NCBI GenBank assembly: GCA_026119855.1
Contig: JAOWBW010000425.1
Span: forward strand, 992,001 to 1,056,000
Reading direction: 5' to 3'
DNA from: Campanula takesimana
Lineage: Eukaryota > Streptophyta > Magnoliopsida > Asterales > Campanulaceae
Length of the DNA stretch: 64,000 nt
The notes under the pieces are model-generated. The model was not told the DNA's origin. It ran no database searches and saw only the letters and a program-made list of their open reading frames with translations. Of this stretch, positions 20,600-31,600 are shown in pieces; position 1 is the first letter of the stretch; each line of letters begins with the position of its first letter. The translations under genes and the position numbers were made by a program.

Positions 20600-22523
20600 C
20601 CAATCAGCAGTTGTTTCCAATTGGCAACAAATTAGAGAATAGACGCTGAAAGTAAAGCCCATACACAACTCACCGTTTATTATTGAGTGGTGACTATAAG
20701 TGAAGCACAATGTGAAATGGTTTGGATGCTCAATGTCAACCAGTTCCATGATTTTACTTTTAGTTCTTTGGTTTTATAGAATAATCAAGTCCACGAGTCT
20801 ATTATCCAAATCTTTCTCCCTAATTGGACTGTGTGGGTTTACAAAGTATGAGAAAACATGCATGGTTTGTTCCTCTTCGATGAGGTGAGCTTGGGAAGTT
20901 AATGTATAAGGATTTGTGGAAGTGTAGTATGTTTGCCGTTGTCTAATACTTGTTGTCGTTGTGTTTGTAAAAGAGTGTATTTTCTTGGCTTCTCTCTGTG
21001 TCTTCTAGAAAATAGTTAAGAATGTGACGATGCGGGTATCCCAGTCTCTCGGACTTATATAGTGACATACTCCCTCTGTCCTGGAAAGTTAGTCACTCTT
21101 TTTTCGTTGTTACTACGAATGAACTTTGAGTAATAATTTAGGCTACTCTTGATTATCTTAATGAGAATCTAAAAATTGGTACTGATAGTATTTATAATGA
21201 TGTATTAGTAACAAGTTTTAAATTTGCATTAGGATAATTAAAGGTAGCCTAGATTATTGCTCAAAGTTCATTCGTAATAACAACGGAAAAAGAGGGACTA
21301 ACTTCCGGAACACATTTATATTTCTCCTCATCTTTCCTTCATTTCCAGCTCTTGTATCTTTAGATGGACTCGTTTGGCTTGTAATTTATATAATCTAATT
21401 TCTGTCCACAAAAGCTCTGCTCTTTTATGTGAAAAAAATAAAATAAAACTGCTCCGAAATGATAGAATGATGCTTCATTTAGGTTGAAATGAGTTGGCTG
21501 TTTTAAGACACGGTTTTATTAAGTGAATTGAGCCGCTACTATTTCTTTTCTAAAATTATGATGTCTTCGTTTTGCCATTTATTAACTTGTTATTTTTCCC
21601 TCCCCAGTGCTTCGGGCAATAACTTGGATATTTCAAGAGGTGGGGGTTCTCATCCCGTACAGAAGCCCATTCAAGAATGCACGAGCAATGGCACAGACTT
21701 AGCATCTACCCACAGGGACTCATTGGAACAAGATGTAAGTGTAGGATTATGACACAGTCACACTTTGATATTGTTACATAGAGTTGTTCCTAATGCCATA
21801 TTAAAAAAAATCCCATTTATTAACTTGAATAAAATCTAATAAGACGCATGCATTTGTATTCACCTACGATAATATCCAAACATCCAACATTTTGCAGATT
21901 GAGGAACTCCAACTGAGACTGCAGCAAGAGAAATCTATGCGGATGTTGCTTGAGAGAGCTTTGGGACGGACTTCTAGTACTTTGTCTCCCGGCCATAAGC
22001 AGTTTGCTAATCAGGTAACAGTGTTCGGAAAGTTTGATTCTCCTCCGCATTTTACTTCATTAACAAATTTATTTTCTTTGGATACTGAAATATGGTTCAT
22101 TTAGACGAAGGAGTTAATAGCTGAAATTGAGACACTCGAAGAAGAGGTTGCGAACCGTGAGCAGCATGTTCTTTCATTGTACAGAAACATATTTGAGAAT
22201 TGTGTTAGTCGACCTCCTTCTGAGCAAAGTTCTGTTGTGACTTCTCCTGCCCATACAAAAAACCAATCAAGGAAACATCCTAGTATCATTTCAAGTGCCT
22301 TTTGTTCTTCAAAGAACTTCCCATTACGACATCTTCATGCTCTTACCACCATAAATGGCTCAGGAAAGAGAAATGGATTGCCATCTAAGACAGCGAGGCA
22401 TGCATCATTCAGTGGCAAAGCGAGCCCCCATCTCCAGACATCAGACTCAGACTACATCAAGGTAGGATACCGTTTTCTGCTGTATTTTGTAAAATCTAAA
22501 TTTTCATTTTTTTCATTGTGGTG

Positions 22524-22562
<39 letters not shown>

Positions 22563-23603
22563 CGTGCTCCTGTGAGAACCTAAGTATCGTGAGAACCGTG
22601 AGAACTTGGATACATTAGGTAAAAAACTAATGTATCCAATGGTTCACTTGTATACATCATTGGATACATTACTTGGATACATTAGGTAAAAAATAATGTA
22701 TCCAATATGCACTTGGATACATCATTGGATACATTAAGTTCTCACGGTTCTCATGATATTTAGGTTCTCATTTGAGCACCTACCTATATATATACTCCCT
22801 CCGTCCCATAACAATGGGCACAGTTTGACTTTTTTGGTCAACTGAGTCAATCTTTGACCATAATTTTATGAATATCTAAATATCTCTATGAAATTCTAAA
22901 AATTGTTATTGTTTCACTATTAGAAATACTATCATTAACAATTTTTAGAATTGTCTAGAGATATCTAGATATTCATAAAATTATGGTCAAAGATTGTCCT
23001 AATTGACCAAAAAAGTCAAAGTGTGCCCATTGTTATGGGACGGAGGGAGTATATATATATATATATATCTAAAGTCGACTAGGCCAGATCATGAGCGAAT
23101 AGAAAATCTAAATGTACATAGTTGTTCCAGCTGAAAACCCTAATGTGGGCGGATTTGGTCAAGGAGATGCAGAAATAGTACTTCAAGATTCAGTCTGTGT
23201 CCAAGCTCTTTTGCTCTTCTTGGCATCTGTTATTTTGGCACAAATATTTTTAGTATATATAAATGGATATGAGAAGATGAAAAACAATGAAAAAGGAGAT
23301 TTTTACAAAAAGAAGTTTTTTTTCCGAAATATATACTCCATCCGTCCCATAACAACTTGCACCATTTTGCTTTGACATGGGAATTAAGGAGAGATTACAT
23401 ATATTCAAAAGTATTGTGACTTGTGAGAGAGAAAGAGATTGTGAGTATGAGGATTTACAAGTGGGGCCTACAATGTAAGTATGTGAGTATGACAAGTGGG
23501 GTAGGGTGAATAAAAAAGATCAAAATGTCATCATTTTAGGAAATAGGACTTACCAATGGGACACCTAAAAAGGAAATTGGTGCAAGTTGTTATGGGACGG
23601 AGG

Positions 23604-23654
<51 letters not shown>

Positions 23655-26600
23655 AGAAAAAAACTTTTTATTGTGGACATCTCCGTTTTCATTGTTTCTC
23701 ACTTCTTGTACGGCGATTAATGTTAGTCGACCCCAAATCATTCTGGTATTAAGGCTTTGTTGTTGTTGTTGTGATTCCAATGCGACTCATATAATTGTGC
23801 AGGCCAAGAAGAAACTATCAGAGAGGGAGAAAACTTCTGTACAGAGGACTTTGAAAGATCATCTCTACCAGTGTCCTAGCAAGTTGTCTGAAGAAATGGT
23901 GAAATGTATGGCTGCTGTATACTGCTGGCTTCGTAGCTCTGCATCTGGATACCAAGAACAAAGTCGATCACCTTTGCTATCGAGATCGTCAACCAATGTT
24001 GTACTCCCTCGGCGGGCCAGTGGAGAGGAGAGAGAATGGGCTTGTAAATCAATGGTTGAAATATCGTGGATATCAACTGATAAGAACAACTTCTCCCGTG
24101 CATCTTATGCCATCAACAATTATAGGTAGGTTCCTAATGTATGTATAATATACACACCCACACGCACATATACTTTCTCCGTCCCAAAATGGTAGTCCCA
24201 TTTCCCCTTTTTGTTTGTCCGAGAAAGTTAGTCCCATTTCCAAAATGTAGGCTTCAAAACCACTGAATTTCCAAAACTTAATATTGTAACCTTAAAATGT
24301 TTGAAAAGTCAAATGGGACTATCATTTTGGGTCGAAGGGAGTGTATATATATCTTGCTGTTTGAAGTTAAATACTTGTCTTCTGTCACTTTTCCATGTTC
24401 AGACTACTTGTGGAACAACTGGAGAGGTTGAATTTGAGGCAAATGGGAAGCAATGCACAGATTGCATTTTGGATCAATATGTACAATTCCCTGGTTATGC
24501 ATGTAAATATCTCAGTACTTGAACATTTAGGTTATTTTTGCTTCTTTACGCCTTTGATAATCATTTTTTTGCACTTGGATTTGTGCAGGCATATCTAGCT
24601 TATGGAATACCCCACAGCTCTTTGAGAAGGTTAGCGTTGTTTCACAAGGTAGTGCACTTCCTTGTTCAAACTATTCGTATCATAAGCCTCTAACAATTAA
24701 AAGAGCAAAAATCTTGAAGTAATCTTGGAACATAAAAGAACCTATATGTATTTGTATATATATATATGTACATATGCATTAATCAAAGATGCTGCTAAAT
24801 GAGTATCCAGTTTGTCCAATATCTACTTATTTGTATGGTGCATACCGACCTACAGAGATTACAATTTATTCCCCAATAATGAGTTGGCATTTGCCGAAAC
24901 TACCAGTGATGAAGCCAAAGAACCATGAATGGTTCAAGAATAATAAAGTTATTTGATAGAAAACAGCACTAAAAAGCAGAAAAATAGTCCTAGCTTTTCC
25001 CTCGAGCATTTCTCAGTTTGTGAATTCTGCATTAGAATTGATCACCTCCGTAGATCTTGTGCACTTCGGTTTCCAGTTAGTCCTTGGACGATTGCCATGA
25101 ACTCATGAGGAAGCACGTTAATAATCTTTGGTGACACCAAATAGACAATAACCGGAGATTTATGAGTAGGCTTCTTGATCTTGGAAGATTTGTTGCTAAG
25201 CGTTAGTTGTTCAGGCCTTGGACCATGTAGCTTACTTGAAGATGTCATCTTTATGTGTTTTTAACAACTGGAAATATAAACCGTTGATTTCAGAATAAGC
25301 TTCAATTTCAACTTATGATGAATTAGTAGATGTATGAAAAAGGGAAAGGGGGGGGGGGTTATATATACACTCCCTAAAAGTAGGAGTTGACAATTTAGTG
25401 GTCAGATTGTTAGTAGATGTCAAAACTTGGTAAGAGCTTTGAATGGTTCTGCTAGATCTGAATACTTTCTCTCATACTCGGTATAGATTGCCGGAGAGGA
25501 TATGTTGATTGATTCATTGACATGAATTTTATGTATTATTATTATTTAATGCAAAAATTGTAATAATCAGCGAAAGGGTCCCAGGAGGGAAAGTCAATAT
25601 AGGAAGAAATTATTAATCCCATAAAAGCTTATATCTGTCTTAAACAGTTGGACCTATCCTTCCATCCTTCCTGAGTTGGTCAAAACCCAAAAACCAACTC
25701 AAAAATTAGAACTTGGTCAAACCTCAAAAAACCCAACTCGAAAGTCACGACTCGGTCGTAATTCACATAGTTCATTGCTTGTTCCTACTATGTTATAGAA
25801 AATATATTATTATTAAAGAATTATCTCCCAGCAATTTATATTATTGCAATAACTATAATCTTTCATTTTCTTAGTTCTTATTTTATTAATGCATAACTTA
25901 TATTTGAAGACTCAACTCAACCGGACGCATTTGTCAACAATTGATGTGGTTTTTCTCTGTATAGTGCAGGCTGCTTATAATATAGGTGGTCATGTCATAA
26001 GTGCAAATGCTATCGAGCAGTCCATTTTTGGCTTCCGTACACCTCGAGTCGGGAAGGTACTTAAGTTGGATTTGTAGTATTTTTAATAATTAAGGACAAT
26101 TATATTTTTAATCCTCTAAACGAGGATCAGTTCTTCTAAAGTATGCTAATTTTGTTAAGTGTAAAGAACTGTGTATATATACATGTATACATGTCTTTGT
26201 ATACGTGTGTATATATATGTATATGTATATGTGTTCGAGCATTTATCCCACATCAGGAATTAACAAGGCAAAGTTTGACTATTTAAAGATTCAGGGCGTA
26301 CTCCTCTCATAGCTAATTGGTTTGGAGATGGAACCTTAGACTTTATGAATATGTATATGTATGTATGTATATGTACGTATGTATGAGCCAATTGGTTTTG
26401 AGATGGAACCTTAGACTTTATCAATATATATATATGTATATGTATATGCATGTATGTGTGTGTGTGTGTGTTAACTCGTTCCGAGGATTAAGTTTGGGCT
26501 AAAAAGTCATTTTGAGACCATAAAAGAAAGAAAAAAATGTAATGTGATTGCTGCTATGCACTTTCTTCTGGTTTCAATTATTCTGCTGAACAAATTGCAG

Positions 26601-27233
26601 TGGCTAGAGACGATGCTGTCAACTGCATTCAGGAAAAAATCCGGAGAAGAAAGACAAAGCATTAGTTCAAAATTCGGTCTTCAGAATCCTCAACCTCTCG
26701 TGTGCTTCACTCTATGCACAGGAGCTTTTTCCGATCCAGTGGTAATATTTTCAAACCATAACTCTCCTTCTTACAAGACAAATTTTCATTTTTTAAAGAA
26801 AGTTTTTTATTATTAACTGATAAGTTAATTTATTACAATAGTGACACTTGGAGAGTAAAATCTAGTCGTGAATTTATTTATTTTCATTTCATGTTCTGTA
26901 TAGCTGAAAGTATACACGGCCTCAAACATTAAAGACGAACTTGAATTAGCAAAACGAGAGTTTCTTCAAGCAAACATAATTGTAAAGAAATCAAAGAAAG
27001 TCTTCCTCCCAAAACTGCTCGAGAGGTTTGGAAAAGAAGCTTCTATCGCCTCTGACGATCTTCTTAAATGGGTATCTGAAAACGTTGACAAGAAGCTTCG
27101 TGAGGCAATAGAGAAGTGCATTGATCAGAAAACTAGCCGGAAAACTTCTCAGATTGTAGAATGGTTACCTTACAGTTCAAGATTCCGGTACGTGTTCTCA
27201 ATAGACTTGACTGAGAGGCCATGGTGGCTTTGA
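20002..27233 (+). CDS. DUF547 protein with MIP1 leucine-zipper domain (11 exons)
   Basis: Exons: 20002-20089, 20318-20342 (microexon), 21608-21734, 21898-22014, 22105-22461, 23803-24125, 24403-24502, 24589-24648, 25970-26056, 26601-26741, 26904-27233. Total 1755 nt, 584 residues. A leucine-zipper MIP1-type coiled coil (IEELQLRLQQEKSMRMLLER, then ELIAEIETLEEEVANREQHV) precedes a Ser-rich linker and the DUF547 domain (NAQIAFWINMYNSLVMH, AYGIPHSSLRRLALFHKAAY, VCFTLCTGAFSDP), ending RPWWL. The family is plant-wide and its biochemical role is unclear; MIP1 refers to binding of MADS factors by the snapdragon protein. The N-terminus is the weak part. A model starting at ATG 19971 in another frame and skipping the microexon also stays in frame (586 residues). 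Introns carry several MITEs, and intron 24649-25969 carries a nested VQ gene. Confidence 0.9.
20318..20342 (+). other. Candidate 25-nt microexon of the DUF547 gene
   Basis: TTACTTGTCAG, then CTCCGGGGGACTCCC..., then GTGAAA: a good acceptor, a GC-rich 25-nt body and an acceptable donor inside AT-rich intron. Its length is 3n+1, which converts the frame of ATG 20002 exactly into the frame of the exon at 21608 and codes APGDSLYN with split codons on both sides. Confidence 0.5.
20555..20597. repeat. (TG)n microsatellite in intron
   Basis: Almost pure TG run in the intron between 20343 and 21607 of the DUF547 gene. Confidence 0.95.
21070..21312. mobile_element. Stowaway-like MITE in DUF547 intron
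   Basis: Left end CTCCCTCTGTCCTGGAAAG after TA. The interior matches the 4620-4905 subfamily (TTGTTACTACGAATGAACTT; reverse complement AAGTTCATTCGTAATAACAA). The right terminus has decayed (ACTTCCGGAACAC). Confidence 0.75.
22525..22558. repeat. (TA)n microsatellite
   Basis: TA run directly left of the 22559-22784 element, with further TA dinucleotides on its right side (22785-22794). Confidence 0.9.
22559..22784. mobile_element. Small inverted-repeat element inserted in a TA microsatellite
   Basis: Imperfect terminal inverted repeat: GGGTCGTGCTCCTGTGAGAACC at the left against GGTTCTCATTTGAGCACCTACC at the right. The interior consists of repeated TTGGATACATT units in both orientations. It is flanked by TA repeats, so the target duplication (TA or longer) cannot be resolved. 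Lies in the intron 22462-23802. Confidence 0.65.
22795..23049. mobile_element. Stowaway-like MITE, full-length hairpin
   Basis: CTCCCTCCGTCCCATAACAA ... TTGTTATGGGACGGAGGGAG with TA on both sides. The two halves are complementary almost throughout (TTGACCATAATTTTATGAAT against ATTCATAAAATTATGGTCAA), so the transcript would form a long hairpin of about 120 bp. Confidence 0.92.
23271..23708. mobile_element. Outer inverted-repeat unit hosting a MITE
   Basis: The arm at 23271-23330 (GAGAAGATGAAAAACAATGA ... AGAAGTTTTTTTTCCG) is the imperfect reverse complement of 23652-23708 (CGAAGAAAAAAACTTTTTAT ... ATTGTTTCTC). Between the arms lie the MITE 23336-23605 and a (TA)n run. Ends and target duplication are uncertain. 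Confidence 0.45.
23336..23605. mobile_element. Stowaway-like MITE in DUF547 intron
   Basis: CTCCATCCGTCCCATAACAA at the left, TTGTTATGGGACGGAGGGAA at the right, followed by a TA run (23606-23650). The interior has GAGAGAGAAAGAG and ACAAGTGGGG blocks shared with 33000-33262 and 54789-55035. Confidence 0.82.
23711..23772 (+). mobile_element. SINE 3'-end fragment (TTG-tailed)
   Basis: TTAGTCGACCCCAAATCATT ... AAGGCTTTGTTGTTGTTGTTG resembles the 3' end of TTG-tailed plant SINEs (TS/Au type). It abuts the polypyrimidine region before the exon at 23803. The 5' part and the target duplication were not found. Confidence 0.55.
24173..24341. mobile_element. Stowaway-like MITE in DUF547 intron
   Basis: Starts CTTTCTCCGTCCCAAAATGG after TA and ends ATCATTTTGGGTCGAAGGGAG. 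Internal AAAATGTTTGAAAAGTCAAA is shared with 56435-56598 and, inverted, with 62931-63093. Confidence 0.78.
25042..25248 (-). CDS. VQ-motif protein (MKS1-like), nested in intron on opposite strand
   Basis: 68-residue intronless ORF, ATG at 25248, stop at 25042-25044, entirely inside the 24649-25969 intron of the DUF547 gene. Residues about 7-22 read HGPRPEQLTLSNKSSKIKKP, then VIVYLVSPKIINV, then the VQ motif FMAIVQGLTG (family pattern FxxxVQxLTG). The order 'GPRPxxL - KIKKP - VSPKII - VQ' is that of MKS1/VQ21-type regulators, which bind WRKY factors in defence signalling in the nucleus. It ends only nine residues after the VQ motif, shorter than MKS1, so it may be a short paralogue or a C-terminally truncated copy. 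On its own strand, TATA (about 25359-25367) lies about 110 nt upstream and two TTGACC W-box cores about 430-470 nt upstream. Confidence 0.68.
   Translation of the reverse strand: MTSSSKLHGPRPEQLTLSNKSSKIKKPTHKSPVIVYLVSPKIINVLPHEFMAIVQGLTGNRSAQDLRR
25359..25367 (-). promoter_or_regulatory. Possible TATA box of the nested VQ gene
   Basis: TATATATAA on the minus strand, about 110 nt upstream of the VQ ATG, next to a C-run on that strand. Position fits; not verified. Confidence 0.35.
25678..25720 (-). promoter_or_regulatory. Two W-box cores upstream of the VQ gene
   Basis: GGTCAA on the plus strand (TTGACC on minus) at 25678-25683 and 25715-25720. TTGACC is the WRKY binding core; VQ proteins are WRKY partners and some VQ genes are WRKY targets. 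Short motif, so chance occurrence is possible. Confidence 0.35.
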
Positions 27234-27976
27234 CTTTGAGGATTCTGTTTAGTGTTGACTATGTATAGAGTGAAGGTACTGCTAGATAGAACTTGCATTG
27301 TTGACCATGGTTAGTATTTGACTATTTGTAACTGTCTTCTTTGACTTTGTACATTGATTTATTTAATGTTTTGTTATTTAGAAGTTCTTGATATTTGTAG
27401 TCAACATATTTTAGTATCCGAAATGGAATGGACTAGGTTTTTGAAGTCATGGGTGCATGGGTTTTCACTTTGGATGATTTGGCAAATAAGTACAAAAGAG
27501 ATCCATCATCTTGACTTTAAACAAATTGATCCATTACTCCATTTTATTTTCATTTCTTTTTTTCAACCCTTTGTTTTTGGTCGATTTTTTTGAGTGGTCG
27601 ATTAATCTGAACTCGAGTCGGGTAGAATTTTAAGTGTAATGAGTTTTTCCTTTCAACTTTTTTCATATAACGAGGTTTTTCATTTTATGAGTGCCGATAA
27701 AATCAAATTTGAGCAGTTCCAAGTTTCAATGTTCCAAGTTTCAATGGCGAAAACCACATGCAACCAATTATCAACATAATTTGGGGGACGGTCATTCTTT
27801 TAGTGTTGACCAACTCGACCCTATGAGGGAATAAATCTCCCCCTACTAAGTTTGAACCACTACTAGAACATATGTTGCGACGTTGATGTAAAATTTATAG
27901 TCTTTCTTTTTTCTAATGCATTCGATGGAGATTAGATTAAATGAGCAGAATAAGTTTGAATAACTAGAAAAAAGTG
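27234..27976. other. 3' flank of DUF547 gene and intergenic DNA
   Basis: No further coding sequence. Presumed 3'UTR in the first 150-300 bases; T-rich beyond. Nothing else recognised. Confidence 0.5.
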
Positions 27977-28433
27977 ACCAATGGCTTTCTGGCTGAGTGG
28001 TATCGGGTGGATGAGTAAGGGCTTCCCTTGAAGGGGAAGTCCTGGGCTCGATTCTCCCTTGGGAGAAATTGTGGAGAACCCATAGTTCCTTAACCCCATA
28101 TATGAATTTGTAAACAACGACAATTTCCTTGAAATAAATGATACTAGTATTCTTACCCGTGCCACTGGCACGGTGACAGTATGAAAAGGAAGAAAGAATC
28201 CCATTTAATTTTGTCCTCTCACATAAAACCCCTTAACCTCAACTCAATTTCTTCTTTTTCATAACCCAAAATCACATTAACTTTTAAGTCGAGTAGTGGG
28301 GGAGAAAAGATACACGGTAAGTTAACAAAGGTGAGGAGGTTACTTGAGGGAATTAACTGCCTGACGCTTTTCATGGGAGTGAGTTATTAGGATCAACTTG
28401 TAATATAGATAGTTCAGCTGTAAAAAAAAAAAA
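27977..28433 (+). mobile_element. SINE with tRNA-like promoter, 457 bp
   Basis: Starts ACCAATGGCTTTC and carries a good Pol III A box TGGCTGAGTGGT (27990-28001) and a B box-like GGGCTCGATTCT (28044-28055) at tRNA-like spacing. It ends in a poly(A) tail and is flanked by the perfect 15-bp duplication AACTAGAAAAAAGTG (27962-27976 and 28434-28448). The body is long for a plant SINE, so it may be composite. Lies between the DUF547 gene and COQ2, about 260 bp before the COQ2 ATG. Confidence 0.85.
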
Positions 28434-28692
28434 AACTAGAAAAAAGTGGGTAAATTTTCCTTGTTCATGTTTGATTTTTATTTTCACTCTTTTTGGGAGG
28501 AAAAGTCATTTAAAATTCAATTAAAAGAATTGAATGTTCGCGCAAACGGTAGCCGCCGGGTTTAACACTTTTGACGGCACGCCTTGAGAAATCATTCACT
28601 ATTCGATCTCCGACCATTTCTCTGAATTATCCGGCGCCGGTGAAATGCTCCAATACACCCGAGATCAACCTCTCAACTCCGACTAGTCAACA

Positions 28693-31600
28693 ATGGCGTT
28701 GTTCCGTCTCTCCCGAGCTTCCAGAAAGCTCCACCTCTCAAACTACCCCCTCCTCTCAATCACCCTCTCGCAATCCCTCTCGTCAAACCCGAAATTCAAT
28801 TTAATCAAACCTCATGACGAGCATTACGCCCCCAAATTCGATGAAAATTTCAAGTTTAGGGACTTCAATTTTATCCGATTAGGTCAAATTGCCGGAATTT
28901 CGACTGCTCACGGAGTGAGGAAGGAGACTGAAGAACGAAAGGAGAATGGGGAGGAGGAGAAGAAGAACGGGACAACGGCGGCGGCCGTGACATCGTGGAT
29001 TGATTTGTACTTGCCTAAGAAAGTGAGGCCGTACGCTCATCTTGCTAGGTTGGATAAACCTATTGGAACCTGGTTGCTTGCCTGGCCTTGTATGTGGTAA
29101 GATCTATTTGTTTAAAAAGTTCACTTTCATTAATTAAGCTATAAATATTTGATTTTTCCTCAAATTTTTTCATTCATGTTGAAAATATGATTGTTTTCTT
29201 GCATTATCATATAAAAATATTAGGAGTAAAACTATACTAGATCATAAGAATTACAGAAATGTAAAATTACAAATTTGATTTTTTTTAAGTACACTCTTAA
29301 TGTGGTATTGAAGGAGTACGGCTTAGTGGTGAATACTATTGAGAGTTACTTTAAGCCTGTATTATAGTTTAATTATTATCCTCAATTCTTTATCAGTAAA
29401 CCATACTGTACAAGGGATTTGATGCATGGCTAATCATAGTGGGCCACTATATTTTAGAGTGTACTTTATTCTGGCCAGCAGCAAAAATGTTTGATAAGCA
29501 GAAATTTTATGGTTCAGCCAAACCATTCTTTCTTGTCATGCTGCTGGCTTACTATGTGTTTACCGTTATACTTAAAAGCACATATAACTCTTCTTCATTA
29601 GCTGTTGCTGAACTCTGAAGGGTTCCTTGTTAAGGTAACTATAGTGTGCCAAACAACTCGTAAAGCTCGTATTTTTCTCTGTTAAATACAGTCCCATTTG
29701 TAACATTTTTAGCTGTTAGTGTTTTTTGTTTCCTCCCATCTGTGCATCAGCTCCTTGGACTGAATTTTCTGACAGTACATGGACTTGAGTAATGTAACCT
29801 CCGTCTGTGAGCTAATGTTTTATTCACACAAACTCACCCTTTAAGTGAGTGACCATTTCAGTGAAGTTACTAGAATCACCCTATTAACTATCATTTCCAA
29901 ATACTTACAATTGGACAGTCTGCTGATATAGGGTATTTATGCATATATGCTGCTAAAAGTGCATAAACATCAGCATTCTTTATTTTCCTTAAAAACCTAA
30001 AATTGGACACTCTTCTAGGGATGTAGGTACGAAGTATTATTTATCATTGCAAGTTGTTCATTTTGATTATTTAGAACGCAAATAATCAAAATAATGAGAA
30101 ATTCTTTACATAAACACATTCTCAACTCTCCGTAATTCCTGGCATGTTTGCAAATTGTATTGCGACTGAACCCAATTTTTTTATATATAAATTTGATATT
30201 ATACCTTATAATCCTTAAATGCTGCACAATTATTGGCAACATCCTTCGGGGTCATCTATTCTTGAATGCATCATCTTAACCCAGTTTTCTTTCTAGGTCT
30301 ATCACGTTAGCAGCTCCCCCCGGAAACCTTCCTGACATTAAGATGATGGCACTTTTTGGATGTGGAGCTTTGCTATTAAGGGGTGCTGGATGCACCATAA
30401 ACGATCTCCTTGACCGGGATATTGATACAAAGGTAATGAACTTTTTGTGATCTAGATATCAATATAGTTTACATTTAGAGATGTGTGTATTATGTAATCT
30501 ATGCTTTTGTCTAGTTGTCTGTTAATTGAGCCAGTTATAAAAACGTAGACATATGATATTCCCTCCCCCCACCCCCCATATATGTAATTCATCTTTTTCT
30601 ATTATTCTATGGTCTTTTCTCCATAAAGACCCTTCCTATAATACTTATTGGTCTATTTCTTTGTGATTTACTTAAGCCATTTATTTCACATAGATGTTTG
30701 TCCATTGCCATATGTAATTTCATCTATAATACTCATTTCTAAGACCAGACATGCGGCTCATTTCCCATTAAAAAGTGTGTACGAGTTCACTTATTTTCCA
30801 TGACTTCCAGAGGAACTCTAAAAAAAAAAAAAAAAAAAAATCATTTACGGTTCTTTGGCTGGGGAAGTGGAGGATATTGTTGTTTGTGTTATTGGAAGAT
30901 GATTTGCCTTCATGCTCGTTTATTTCTAGCACTAGTCTCTCTGTCTCCCTCTTTGTCCTATTCTCTGCTAGATCATTTTGTAACTTCTTTGATGCAGGTT
31001 GACCGTACAAAGTTGAGACCAGTTGCAAGTGGTGTATTGACACCGTTTCAAGGGCTTTGCTTTCTTGGGTTTCAGTTGACTTTGGGTCTTGGTATTCTTC
31101 TTCAACTCAATAACTATAGGTTTGTGTTGTTTTACTTAATTTTGTCCTGATTGTCTATATGATCGACTTCTTCCTTAAACTGCTCAGCCAATACATTCTC
31201 TTAGACAAGTATTTTTGGAGCTGCATAAACGAATGTGGTGTGATATGAAGATCTTTATTAATTGAATTTCTGAAGAATAGTGTTATAAAACAAAAGAAAA
31301 GAGGTTATAAATGCTGGCCTAGGACCCAAGGCGCCAGCTGAGACCAGCCATTTCTAAATGAAATATTAAGAATAGAACTTTTTGGTCGCCTTGGAGCTCA
31401 AGTGGCGGACTAGGTGCTAGTGTGTACAGACAATCGCTTGATTGTGTTGGTTGGGCCCATTCATAAACAACGTTAAGAGAGCATATATGCATTAAAAGGG
31501 TCGCCATATTCGCAATTGCCAGCTGTGCCACCACCTTTCAGGTTATAGAAACACTGTACTCTCGAGTCTTGGGAGCTTCTGAGGCGGGCCTCATGTCTAG

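Noticed and set aside
23587..23652. Poly Tyr-Ile reading in the frame before the exon at 23803
   Set aside because: Translation of a (TA)n run in the intron.
27977..28065. Possible tRNA gene (A and B boxes)
   Set aside because: No cloverleaf with a paired acceptor stem. The poly(A) tail and target duplication show that it is a SINE head.
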